Shown here piece after piece: positions 1 to 7,859 of a DNA stretch of 16,163 bases. A model generated the notes under the pieces. The model saw only the letters and a list, made by a program, of their open reading frames with translations, ran no database searches and was not told where the DNA came from. Numbering within the stretch: the stretch's first letter is position 1; every line of letters begins with the position of its first letter. Origin of the DNA: Candidatus Neoflavobacterium equi. Its GTDB lineage: Bacteria; Bacteroidota; Bacteroidia; Flavobacteriales; Flavobacteriaceae. Where the stretch lies: the NCBI GenBank assembly GCA_018065745.1, contig JAGHSS010000017.1:1-16163 (forward strand), given 5' to 3'. Made by a program: the position numbers and the translations under genes.

Positions 1-1
1 G

Positions 2-340
2 ATCAAAATCTACCACAATCCCAAATGCAGCAAATCTAGAGCAGGTGTTTGTTTGCTTGAAGAACAACAAATTCCTTTTGAAACAATAAAATATTTAGAT
101 ACTCCATTAGAAAAAAAAGAAATTGAACAAATAATAAAACTTCTAGGAGTTGCACCAATAGCATTGGTAAGACAAAAGGAAGCCATATGGATTGAAAACT
201 TCAAAAACAAACAAATTACTGATGATCAAATCATTACCGCTTTAAGTACTTATCCAAAATTGATTGAACGTCCCATAGTGATCAATGGAAACAAAGCCGT
301 TATTGCGCGTCCCACAGAGCGTATAAACGAAATACTTTAA
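2..340 (+). CDS. arsC: ArsC/YfgD-family glutaredoxin-type arsenate reductase (lacks only its extreme 5' end)
   Basis: This small cytoplasmic thioredoxin-fold protein belongs to the glutaredoxin-dependent arsenate reductase family (E. coli ArsC/YfgD), which reduces arsenate to arsenite through one active-site cysteine. The reading frame is open from base 2 and starts IKIYHNPKCSKSR, with the catalytic Cys codon at 26-28. The three family arginines are present in LVRQKE, IERPIV and ARPTE, matching E. coli Arg60, Arg94 and Arg107. Base 1 is a G, consistent with the third base of an ATG, so probably only two bases of the gene are missing. About 112 residues are visible, matching the short YfgD-like subfamily rather than the roughly 140-residue plasmid ArsC. 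No arsenic efflux gene or ArsR regulator is adjacent, so a housekeeping redox role is as likely as arsenic resistance. The family call is secure; the substrate is inferred. Confidence 0.88.
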   Translation: MKIYHNPKCSKSRAGVCLLEEQQIPFETIKYLDTPLEKKEIEQIIKLLGVAPIALVRQKEAIWIENFKNKQITDDQIITALSTYPKLIERPIVINGNKAVIARPTERINEIL

Positions 341-415
341 CAGTTATTTAAGATATTATAATTAAACCTTTAAGATAATATTTTGTCTAATTTGAAATAC
401 CAAACGAATTAAAAC

Positions 416-2878
416 ATGAAGAATTTAATGAAAGTCCTCCAATTGGTCTTACTTTTTGTATCACTTAGCACATTTGCTCAAGGAGGTCCAAAATTTACCA
501 TCTCTGGAAGGGTTATTGAAAAAACAACCAATCAACCGTTAGAATATGCTAGTGTATTGGTTTTTAATGCAAACAATCCAAGTATTTCAGATGGTGTACT
601 AACAAATGAAAAAGGAGAGTTTAGTATCGCAATGCCAGCAGCCACTTACAATATTAAAGTGGAGTTTTTAGGATTTAAAACAGTTGAATTAAATGGTAAA
701 AACATTGCTAGTGATACTTTTTTAGGAACAGTTTATGTTGCTGAAGACTCTAAAATGCTTCAAGAAGTTGTCGTTATTGCTGAACAAAAATCAGTAGAGA
801 TTAAACTAGATAAAAAAATCTATAACGTTGGTCAAGACATGACAGTTAAAGGTGGAACTGCAAGTGACGTCTTAGACAATGTACCATCTGTTGCTGTTGA
901 TCAAGAAGGTAATGTATCTTTGAGAGGTAATGATAATGTAAAAGTTTTAATTGACGGTAAACCATCAGGTATTTCTGGTGATATTTCAGATGTATTAAAA
1001 TCTTTGCCTGCTGATGCAGTATCTAAGGTAGAGGTTATCACCAATCCATCTGCAAGATATGAAGCTGAAGGTGGTGCTGGTATCATCAATATTGTATTGA
1101 AAAAAGGTAAAGCTCAAGGAATTAACGGTTCTATTTCTGGAACAGTTGGTGATCCAAGAAATTACAGATTAAATGGTAATGTAAACTTCAGAGGGGAGAA
1201 ATATAACTTCTTTACTAATTTAGGATACAACAATGATATGAGCCCAGGTGTTTCTAAAAGGAATGCGACTTATTTAAACAACCTTGGAGAAATTAACAGT
1301 TATATGACTGAAGACAGAAAAACTAAAAGAGGACGCGAAGGTCATAACTTGGACTTTGGTTTGGACTTGTTCTTGACAAAAAGTATCACTTGGACCAACT
1401 CTGTGAGCTTGAGAAACCACGGTGGTAGTAGTGATGCGAATGTTGGATATGTAAATACAGATGCAAACCGCAATCTAAATTACTTGAGAAACCGTATTTC
1501 TGACGAAAACAACGATAGAAAAAGTGTTGATTACAGCACAAGATTTGAAAAGAATTTTGCTAAAGACGGACATAAATTAACTGTTGACGGTACTGTTTCT
1601 ACAAACAGCAACTATGAGGCATCTGTAATTAATGACGAAACTCAAGGTTCTTACTATAAATTATTGAATGAAAGAACGGTTAACAATCAAAGTCAAGATC
1701 GTCTTGTAGGATCAGTTGATTATGTATTGCCAATTGGTAAAGGAAGTCAGTTTGAAGCAGGTTACCGCATTTCAAATACAAATTTAGTTACTGACTTTAA
1801 AGTGGATTCACTTTCTAACAACAGTTGGGTAACTAATGATTTTTACACCAATACTTTTGAATACAAAGAGCGTATCCATGCGGTTTACACGCAATTTGGA
1901 TCTAAAATCAACAAATTCTCTTACTTATTAGGATTGCGTTGGGAAGATTCAAGAATCAATGTGAATGAATTAATTTCTGAGGATTACAACACTAAGAAAT
2001 ACAATAACTTCTTCCCATCTGCTTTTGTGTCTTATGAATTAAATGACGACAGCAATGTGTCTTTGAGCTACAGTAGAAGAATTAACAGACCAAGAGGAAG
2101 AATGTTGAATCCATTCTCAAACTACTCAAGTAACATCAATTTGTTTCAAGGTAATCCAGACTTAGATCCATCCATGACAGATGCAATTGATTTTGGATAC
2201 ATGACTAAATTTGGAAGAAAAACAACTTTTAATGCTTCTGCATATTTAAACAAAACAACAGACGCTTATCAATTTGTATCTCGTGAATCAGGAAGTTTTG
2301 TTGATGGTATTCCAGTAATTTTAAGCTCTCCAATAAACTTGGCAACTGAATACAGATATGGTACTGAAATTAATGTTGGATACAATCCTTACAAATGGTG
2401 GAAATTAACTGCAAATGTGAATGCTTACAGAAGTATTTCTGAAGGAGATTATACTTACATCAACTTTATTGGAGAAGAAGTAACTCAAAATTTTGACAAT
2501 GAAACATTCGCTATGAATGGTAGATTAACATCAAAAGTTTCTTTGCCTTGGAAAATTGACTGGCAAACAAACATCAGTTACAGAGCGCCAGAAAAAACAG
2601 CTCAAGGGAAAGTAAAATCTGAAACAGGAATGAACCTTGCATTGAGCAAAGATGTATTGAAAGACAACGGAACTATTGCGTTAAACGTTAGTGATGTTTT
2701 CAACTCAAGAAAGAGAAGAATGGAAACTAACTTAGCAACAGTAATGACAACGTCAGAAATGCAGTGGAGAACACGTCAAGTGAACTTAACTTTCACTTAC
2801 CGTTTCAACAAAAAGAAAAACGAAAGAGAACGTCAAATGAACCGCGAAGAAGGTGGGGAAGAAATGATGGGTATGTAA
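416..2878 (+). CDS. TonB-dependent outer-membrane receptor with carboxypeptidase-regulatory-like N-terminal domain
   Basis: This 820-residue protein is predicted to be an energised outer-membrane transporter. A signal peptide (about residues 1-21, ending STFAQ) is followed by a CarboxypepD_reg-like beta-sandwich (about 27-115, starting ISGRVIEKTTNQPLEYA). Next comes a TonB plug domain (about 125-230; DVLDNVPSVAVDQEGNVSLRG, VEVITNPSARYEAEGGAGIINI). A long beta-barrel of the OMP_b-brl_3 type fills the rest, with the final strand near LTFTYRFN. About 22 charged residues follow the last strand, rich in Lys, Arg and Glu and ending GGEEMMGM. No SusD-like lipoprotein gene is adjacent, so this is not a classical SusCD pair and the substrate cannot be read from context. 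ATG 416 gives the better signal peptide; the in-frame ATG at 428 is an alternative. I found no clean TAnnTTTG box in the 75 bases upstream. Confidence 0.93.
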   Translation: MKNLMKVLQLVLLFVSLSTFAQGGPKFTISGRVIEKTTNQPLEYASVLVFNANNPSISDGVLTNEKGEFSIAMPAATYNIKVEFLGFKTVELNGKNIASDTFLGTVYVAEDSKMLQEVVVIAEQKSVEIKLDKKIYNVGQDMTVKGGTASDVLDNVPSVAVDQEGNVSLRGNDNVKVLIDGKPSGISGDISDVLKSLPADAVSKVEVITNPSARYEAEGGAGIINIVLKKGKAQGINGSISGTVGDPRNYRLNGNVNFRGEKYNFFTNLGYNNDMSPGVSKRNATYLNNLGEINSYMTEDRKTKRGREGHNLDFGLDLFLTKSITWTNSVSLRNHGGSSDANVGYVNTDANRNLNYLRNRISDENNDRKSVDYSTRFEKNFAKDGHKLTVDGTVSTNSNYEASVINDETQGSYYKLLNERTVNNQSQDRLVGSVDYVLPIGKGSQFEAGYRISNTNLVTDFKVDSLSNNSWVTNDFYTNTFEYKERIHAVYTQFGSKINKFSYLLGLRWEDSRINVNELISEDYNTKKYNNFFPSAFVSYELNDDSNVSLSYSRRINRPRGRMLNPFSNYSSNINLFQGNPDLDPSMTDAIDFGYMTKFGRKTTFNASAYLNKTTDAYQFVSRESGSFVDGIPVILSSPINLATEYRYGTEINVGYNPYKWWKLTANVNAYRSISEGDYTYINFIGEEVTQNFDNETFAMNGRLTSKVSLPWKIDWQTNISYRAPEKTAQGKVKSETGMNLALSKDVLKDNGTIALNVSDVFNSRKRRMETNLATVMTTSEMQWRTRQVNLTFTYRFNKKKNERERQMNREEGGEEMMGM

Positions 2879-2890
2879 TATATACAACAA

Positions 2891-2930
2891 AAAAGAGGGG
2901 ATTTCCAAATGGAAATCCCCTCTTTTTTTT
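2891..2930. terminator. Bidirectional intrinsic terminator between the receptor gene and prfB
   Basis: A perfect inverted repeat pairs 2891-2906 with 2911-2926 around the loop AAAT. A T-run follows on the plus strand, and an A-run on the left gives a U-tract for minus-strand transcripts. It lies 12 bases after the receptor stop and 15 bases beyond the prfB stop, so it can end both converging transcripts. Confidence 0.93.
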
Positions 2931-2945
2931 AATATAAATCAAATG

Positions 2946-4041
2946 TTATTCTTCTTTCTGACCCATCATCATTAAAAAGGATTTCAAAAATTCATCAATC
3001 TCACCATTCATTATGCCATCAACATCACTGGTTTCATATCCTGTTCTGACATCTTTAACTAATTTGTAAGGATGCATAACGTAGTTTCTGATTTGTGAAC
3101 CCCATTCAATTTTCATTTTATTGGATTCAATTTCATCTCTTTTAGCTTGACGTTTCTTTAATTCAATTTCATACAATTGTGATTTCAACAATTGCATTGC
3201 TTTTGTTTTATTGTCTAGCTGAGATCTTGTTTCAGAATTTTCAATGATAATTCCCGTTGGATGGTGACGCAAACGAACTGCAGTTTCCACCTTGTTTACA
3301 TTTTGTCCCCCTGCTCCACTGGATCTCATGGTTTCCCAAGAAATATCTGATGGAGAGATTTCAATCTGTATGGTATCATCTGCCAATGGATAAACATAAA
3401 CAGAAGCAAAAGAAGTATGTCTTTTACCATTGCTGTCAAAAGGGGAAATGCGCACCAATCTGTGTACTCCATTTTCTCCTTTCAAATATCCAAATGCATA
3501 TTCTCCTTCAAATTCCAAAGTAACCGTTTTAACACCAGCTACCTCTCCTTCTTGGAAATTGAGTTCTTTTATTTTGAATCCTTGTTTTTCACCCCACATT
3601 AAATACATTCTCATCAACATGGCTGCCCAATCACAACTTTCTGTACCTCCCGCACCTGCTGTAATTTGTAACACGGCACTCAGACTATCCCCTTCATCAG
3701 ACAACATATTTTTAAATTCTAAATTTTCAATATGTGTTGATGCAAGTTGAAAAGCATCGTCTAATTCTTCTTCAGAAAGATCACCTTCTTTATAGAAATC
3801 ATAGGCCAATTGCAATTCATCAGCTAAAGCAACAGCTTTGTCATAGTCTTCAATCCATTTTTTCTTAGATCTCAGGGCTTTAACAATGGCTTCAGCTTCT
3901 TTTGCATTGTTCCAGAAATCTGGTGCAAAGGTCTGTTCTTCCTCATTTGTTACTTCAATAGACTTCTTTTCGATGTCAAAGATACCTCCTTAGTGCTCCG
4001 AGGCGCTCAATAATGTCCTTAATCTGTTCGGTATTAACCAT
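2946..4041 (-). CDS. prfB: Peptide chain release factor 2 (RF2), expressed by programmed +1 ribosomal frameshift
   Basis: RF2 recognises UGA and UAA stop codons in the ribosomal A site and triggers release of the finished peptide. The gene is in two frames. ATG at 4041 opens 21 codons ([21 protein letters not shown]) ending at an in-frame UGA (3978-3976). Skipping one base and continuing with GAC at 3977 gives 343 more residues, for 364 in total, against 365 in E. coli. The stop-recognition tripeptide SPF (residues 199-201) marks RF2 rather than RF1, and the GGQ catalytic motif is at 244-246 ([11 protein letters not shown]). Without the frameshift, the second frame has no good start and would lose the N-terminal domain. 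The gene converges on the receptor gene and diverges from the threonine aldolase gene. Expression should be autoregulated: scarce RF2 slows termination at the UGA and favours the shift. Confidence 0.96.
3976..3990 (-). other. RF2 programmed +1 frameshift site (internal Shine-Dalgarno, slippery CTT, TGA)
   Basis: Read on the minus strand the site is AGG AGG TAT CTT TGA followed by C. The Shine-Dalgarno-like AGGAGG (3990-3985), the three-base spacer TAT, the slippery Leu codon CTT (3981-3979) and the poor-context stop TGA-C match the classical E. coli arrangement, including its spacing. Shifting from CTT to TTT in the +1 frame makes the next codon GAC and restores the full RF2 frame. Confidence 0.96.
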
Positions 4042-4063
4042 AATATTTGTAGTTTTACAAACA

Positions 4064-4071
4064 CAAAAATA
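4064..4071 (-). promoter_or_regulatory. Putative prfB promoter -7 box (TATTTTTG)
   Basis: The minus strand reads TATTTTTG, an exact match to the Bacteroidota -7 consensus TAnnTTTG. Its last base is 23 bases upstream of the prfB ATG, implying a leader of roughly 17-20 bases. I see no convincing TTG -33 element at the usual distance, so this rests on the -7 box and its position. Confidence 0.55.
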
Positions 4072-4089
4072 GTCATTCCTTTTTAGAAT

Positions 4090-5115
4090 ATGGAAATTAA
4101 TTTAACAAGCGACACAGTAACAAAACCATCGCCAGAAATGTTGCAATTTATGCTGCGTGCAAAAGTTGGTGATGATGTTTTCAATCAAGACCCTACAGTT
4201 ATAGAATTACAAAATTCTGTGGCTAATTTGTTTGGCAAAGAAGCTGCTTTATTTTTCCCTTCTGGCACCATGGCCAACCAAACCGCAATCAAATTGCATA
4301 CCCAACCTGGGGATCAATTGATCTGTGATAAATGGTCACATGTATATTTATATGAATCTGGTGGAGCGGCCTTTCACAGTGGGGTTACCTGCGCCACAAT
4401 TGACGGATCCAGAGGAATGATCAAAGCGGTACAAATTGCAGAGCGCATAACCAATCCTGCGGCTTTTTATGAGCCTAGAACTTCATTGGTTTGTATTGAA
4501 AATACAACCAATAAAGGCGGTGGTGCGTGTTATGATATAGAAGAGTTAAAACGCATCAAAACACTTTGTGATAAAAATGGCCTTAAAATGCATTTGGACG
4601 GTGCCCGTTTATGGAATGCATTGGTAGCAAAAAGACAACATCCAAAAGTTTTTGGAGAATTGTTTGACACCATTTCTGTGTGCTTGTCAAAAGGTTTGGG
4701 AGCTCCGGTTGGATCACTATTGATTGGAGATCGTGAAACGATTCAACGTGCTGTACGCATCAGAAAAATGATGGGTGGAGGAATGAGACAAATTGGATAT
4801 TTGGCTGCTGCAGGTATTTATGCTTTGCAACACAATGTATCTCGATTAGAAGAAGACCATGTTCGTGCTAAAGAAATTGGTGCATTGTTAGCTCAATTGT
4901 ATTGGGTGGATGAAGTTGAGCCGGTGGAAACAAACATTGTGATCTTCTCTCTTAAACCAAAATATGAGGCACAATATATCATGGAAAAATTAAAGAGCAA
5001 CAACATATATATAAGTGAACTTGGAAAAAACAAATTGCGCATTGTTACGCATTTGGATTACAGACAAGTGATGCACTCTTATGTGATTGAACGTTTGAAA
5101 CGCATTGATATGTAA
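4090..5115 (+). CDS. ltaE: Low-specificity L-threonine aldolase (PLP-dependent)
   Basis: This 341-residue cytoplasmic enzyme of PLP fold type I is predicted to cleave L-threonine and L-allo-threonine to glycine and acetaldehyde. It starts with the family signature NLTSDTVTKPSPEM. It has the aromatic-stacking His84 (WSHVYLYESGG), the cofactor-binding Asp170 and Arg173 (HLDGARLWNA) and the PLP Schiff-base Lys201 (VCLSKGLGAPVGS). The length matches the usual 330-350 residues. It is monocistronic, with prfB diverging 48 bases upstream and a strong terminator downstream. A TAATATTTG stretch at 4041-4049 resembles a -7 box but has one extra base, so its promoter is not assigned. Related beta-eliminating lyases share the fold, but this active-site set fits threonine aldolase well. 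Substrate stereospecificity cannot be read from the sequence. Confidence 0.92.
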   Translation: MEINLTSDTVTKPSPEMLQFMLRAKVGDDVFNQDPTVIELQNSVANLFGKEAALFFPSGTMANQTAIKLHTQPGDQLICDKWSHVYLYESGGAAFHSGVTCATIDGSRGMIKAVQIAERITNPAAFYEPRTSLVCIENTTNKGGGACYDIEELKRIKTLCDKNGLKMHLDGARLWNALVAKRQHPKVFGELFDTISVCLSKGLGAPVGSLLIGDRETIQRAVRIRKMMGGGMRQIGYLAAAGIYALQHNVSRLEEDHVRAKEIGALLAQLYWVDEVEPVETNIVIFSLKPKYEAQYIMEKLKSNNIYISELGKNKLRIVTHLDYRQVMHSYVIERLKRIDM

Positions 5116-5136
5116 ACCATGTAAATACTACAAAAT

Positions 5137-5177
5137 AAAAAGCCCCCAAATAGAATCTTCTATTTGGGGGCTTTTTT
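5137..5177. terminator. Bidirectional intrinsic terminator after ltaE
   Basis: A perfect 19-base inverted repeat pairs 5137-5155 with 5158-5176. Its core is GCCCCCAAATAG and the formal loop is two bases, so the top pairs would open in practice. It begins 21 bases after the ltaE stop. A T-run on the right and an A-run on the left allow use on either strand. Confidence 0.93.
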
Positions 5178-5188
5178 AGGGTTGTTAT

Positions 5189-5323
5189 TTATGTTTTATT
5201 CTAGAACTGCGTTAGCGGGTGCAGCGGCATCCTTTTGGAAGGCCATGCCGACCAAAAGATAAAGCGGAACACGCGACTTTTACAAGCGTAGCGAGGTAAA
5301 AGAAACGCCAAAAAAAAACATAA
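5189..5323. repeat. Structured, GC-richer intergenic element with nested inverted repeats (probable dispersed flavobacterial repeat or small structured RNA)
   Basis: The space between the ltaE terminator and the DinB-like gene is folded like an RNA or a palindromic mobile repeat. The outermost arms are TTATGTTTT (5189-5197) and its exact complement AAAACATAA (5315-5323). Inside, GCGTT (5209-5213) can pair with AACGC (5304-5308). One hairpin pairs ATC-TTTTGG (5229-5238, one bulged C) with CCAAAAGAT (5252-5260), with a small GGC/GCC stem in its loop. A second pairs CTTTTAC (5277-5283) with GTAAAAG (5296-5302). The core 5201-5309 is about half G+C, clearly above the flanks. It has no plausible reading frame. 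The phrases GCGGCATCCTTTT and AAAAGATAAAGCGGA resemble intergenic repeats I recall from other Flavobacteriaceae, but that is memory I could not check. No second copy lies in this window. Confidence 0.6.
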
Positions 5324-5329
5324 CTAAAT

Positions 5330-5842
5330 CTATAAATATCTTTCTTTAAAAACCTGTAAATGGTGCTTTTCATGACCTATTAATATCCAACCTATGGCAG
5401 CTACATTGTAATTGAAAACACTTGCAGATCCCACTTGTGATAAAGCTTCTTGATCAAAAGATTTAAACATTTGAATTGTAGAGTGTCTTGCCATGGAATA
5501 CTCTTCTAGCAATCCTTTTAACGGTCTTGTTGAAGCCTGATTTGAAACGGTATTTGCAAAGAGATTTTCATCAAATCCCAAAAGCGTTTGAGGGTCTTTT
5601 CTGGCAATACTCAAGGCTCTGTAGGAATACACACGCTCACAATCTATCAAGTGCTGAACAATCTCTTTTATGGTCCATTTTCCTGGAGCATAACGGTAAT
5701 CAAATGCATGCATGGGAACGTCTTGTACAAAATGTATGGTTTCATGCAATGAAATTTCCAAGCTTTCCAAAAGGTTATATTCTTTGGGTACTAAATCTAG
5801 ATAAGATTGGAAATAATCTGAATATACTAATGGGATTTCCAT
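5330..5842 (-). CDS. DinB-like (DinB_2/YfiT) putative metal-dependent four-helix protein
   Basis: This 170-residue cytoplasmic protein resembles the DinB/YfiT-like superfamily. These are four-helix bundles with a His-based metal site; some members are thiol-dependent S-transferases and many are uncharacterised. Visible hallmarks are YRYAPGKWTIKEIVQHLIDCER (His64) and the C-terminal cluster GHEKHHLQVFKERYL (His157, His160, His161), a plausible metal triad. The start was set at ATG 5842, which lies one base after the dsbD stop. An open frame continues upstream to 5917, but that part is the antisense-free overlap with dsbD's 3' end and does not look like family sequence. It is the last gene of the minus-strand operon, so expression is probably coupled to dsbD. 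The biochemical activity is unknown. No separate terminator is obvious downstream apart from the structured element and the bidirectional terminator beyond it. Confidence 0.82.
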   Translation of the reverse strand: MEIPLVYSDYFQSYLDLVPKEYNLLESLEISLHETIHFVQDVPMHAFDYRYAPGKWTIKEIVQHLIDCERVYSYRALSIARKDPQTLLGFDENLFANTVSNQASTRPLKGLLEEYSMARHSTIQMFKSFDQEALSQVGSASVFNYNVAAIGWILIGHEKHHLQVFKERYL

Positions 5843-5843
5843 A

Positions 5844-7859
5844 TTATTTAAGTCCGCTTTCCAACCATGCTTTGTATGCAGAAACTTCTGGCATATACCC
5901 AACTGGCTTGTTCGCATCTACTCCATTTTCATCTAAAACAACATAGTATGGTTGGGCATTTGCCTTGTAACGGGTAATTTGAAAATCACTCCATTTGTTA
6001 CCAATAGTTTTGATGGTCTTACCAGTTTCTGAAGACACATATTTTTGGTCTTCTGGTAATTCTTTTTTGTCATCTACATAAAGTGAAATGATGACAAATT
6101 TATCTTTCAATAGATTTAAAACTTCAGGTTTTGACCAAACCATATCTTCCATACGTCTACAGTTGACACAGGCAAAACCGGTAAAATCTAATAATATCTT
6201 TTTTTGACTTGCTTTGGCAAACGCCAATCCTTTTTGGTAATCTGTAAAAACAATCAGATTGTGTGCGCCTCTTTTTGCACCTTCTGGAAGGGCTTCTTGA
6301 GTTGTAGAAACGGTTGAAACACCAAATCCATTTGGACTCTCACTGTAGGTCATTGGTGGTGGAAAACCTGATATCAATTGCAATGGCGCTCCCCAAAGTC
6401 CCGGAATCAAATACAAAGTAAATGCTGAAACTAAAAGGGCTAAATACAGTCTTCCCACTGAGATACGCTCTACTTTTGTATAGTCATGTGGCAGGTATAA
6501 TTTACCAAATAAATATAATGCCCATGCTGCAAAAATTACGATCCAAATAATCAAAAATAATTCTCTAGTCAACCAGTGTAGTTGCAGCACTAAATCTGCG
6601 TTTGACAAAAATTTAAATGCCAAAGCCAACTCCAAGAATCCAAGAGAAACTTTTACTGAATTTAACCATCCACCAGATTTTGGCAATGTATTTAACCAAC
6701 CTGGGAAAAGTGCAAACAACATAAATGGCAAGGCTAATGCAGATGAAAATCCAACCATACCTACCAAAGGCGCAATACCTCCTTTAGAAGCTGCTTGTAC
6801 TAACAGGGTACCCACAATAGGACCTGTACAAGAAAATGATACAATAGCCAAAGCTAATGCCATAAATAAAATACCGACTATACCACCACGATCCGCTTGT
6901 TTATCCACTTTGTTGGCCCAAGAATTTGGCAACATAATTTCAAAAGCTCCAAGAAATGAGGAGGCAAAAATAACGAGTATTACAAAGAATATGATATTGA
7001 AATATACATTTGTTGAAAGTGCATTTAATGCATCAGCTCCAAAAATACCTGTGACAATTAAACCTAAAACTACATAAATCACGATAATTGAAAGTCCGTA
7101 AATAATGGCATTTCGAACCCCTTGTGCCTTGGATTTACTTTGTTTTGTAAAGAAAGAAACCGTCATTGGGATCATTGGGAACACACATGGAGTCAATAAG
7201 GCTACAAATCCTGAACCAAATGCCAATAGAAAAATGGTCAACAAGCTTTTGTCATCCTCTGGCGCTTCTGTAGTTTCTACTGTTGTTTCAACATCTGTTG
7301 ATTTTGATACTGTAGTTGTATCTGCAGAAACCGTAGTCGTCGTGTCTAAGCTTGCGTTATCCTGAAGGTTTTCAGCAGTGTCCTGAGTTGTAATTGCAGA
7401 CGCAACAACTTCTGGAATTGCAAAATTAAACGTTTCATCTTGTTGAATACAAGACTCTTTGCAGACTTGATATTCCAAGCCTACTTTAATATTTTTTACT
7501 TTAGAATTGACAATTTTTACAGTCTGTCTGAACTGCGCCTGATTTTCAAATAAATATTCGTCAACCTCAAAAATGTCATTATAAACCTTTTTATATGGAG
7601 ATTCAATAGTTTTACCAACTAAGTTGTAATTTCCTTTGGATTCTTGATAGTCAAATACAGCTGGAAGGGATCCTCCATCTGGCGTAAACTGAGAAAACAT
7701 ATGCCACCCTTTGTCTATCGTAGCTTGAAAAATCAAAACAAATTCTGTGTCTGATTTCTTCTCTATAGATGTTTTCCATTTGACTGGATTTATTATCTGT
7801 GCCCAACTACTGTTGATGGTAACAGCGAATAAAAGTAAAAAAAAGAGTATTTTTTTCAT
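5844..7859 (-). CDS. dsbD: Thiol:disulfide interchange protein DsbD
   Basis: This inner-membrane reductase passes electrons from cytoplasmic thioredoxin to periplasmic thiol proteins. Its 671 residues show the three expected modules. After a signal peptide (about 1-20, ending SSWAQ) comes an N-terminal periplasmic domain with a Cys pair in QVCKESC (Cys133, Cys137). A Thr-rich linker (about 157-203) leads to a polytopic membrane domain with its redox Cys225 (LTPCVFPMIP) and Cys344 (SFSCTGPIVG). The C-terminal thioredoxin-like domain carries CVNC (564-567). All six redox cysteines are present, so the relay appears intact. The N-terminal pair is spaced CxxxC, closer than in E. coli DsbD. The ATG overlaps the tilS stop by four bases, and the DinB-like start is one base past the dsbD stop, indicating translational coupling. 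Likely clients are periplasmic disulfide isomerases or cytochrome c maturation proteins, none of which is encoded here. Confidence 0.95.
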   Translation of the reverse strand: MKKILFFLLLFAVTINSSWAQIINPVKWKTSIEKKSDTEFVLIFQATIDKGWHMFSQFTPDGGSLPAVFDYQESKGNYNLVGKTIESPYKKVYNDIFEVDEYLFENQAQFRQTVKIVNSKVKNIKVGLEYQVCKESCIQQDETFNFAIPEVVASAITTQDTAENLQDNASLDTTTTVSADTTTVSKSTDVETTVETTEAPEDDKSLLTIFLLAFGSGFVALLTPCVFPMIPMTVSFFTKQSKSKAQGVRNAIIYGLSIIVIYVVLGLIVTGIFGADALNALSTNVYFNIIFFVILVIFASSFLGAFEIMLPNSWANKVDKQADRGGIVGILFMALALAIVSFSCTGPIVGTLLVQAASKGGIAPLVGMVGFSSALALPFMLFALFPGWLNTLPKSGGWLNSVKVSLGFLELALAFKFLSNADLVLQLHWLTRELFLIIWIVIFAAWALYLFGKLYLPHDYTKVERISVGRLYLALLVSAFTLYLIPGLWGAPLQLISGFPPPMTYSESPNGFGVSTVSTTQEALPEGAKRGAHNLIVFTDYQKGLAFAKASQKKILLDFTGFACVNCRRMEDMVWSKPEVLNLLKDKFVIISLYVDDKKELPEDQKYVSSETGKTIKTIGNKWSDFQITRYKANAQPYYVVLDENGVDANKPVGYMPEVSAYKAWLESGLK

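Noticed and set aside
53..340. TTG at 53 as the start of the ArsC-family gene
   Set aside because: The catalytic HNPKCSKSR motif lies upstream in the same frame, so the true start is just before the window.
3257..3750. Plus-strand open frames across prfB
   Set aside because: They are antisense shadows of a strongly supported gene, with no recognisable domain or promoter.
2946..3815. A 289-residue release factor starting at 3815
   Set aside because: It lacks the N-terminal domain. The upstream frame continues to the +1 frameshift site and a proper ATG at 4041.
5843..5917. Extended N-terminus of the DinB-like protein
   Set aside because: It would overlap the thioredoxin end of dsbD in another frame, whereas the ATG at 5842 sits one base after the dsbD stop and begins family-like sequence.
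5488..5946. Plus-strand open frame across the DinB-like and dsbD genes
   Set aside because: It is antisense to two recognisable genes and has no family features.
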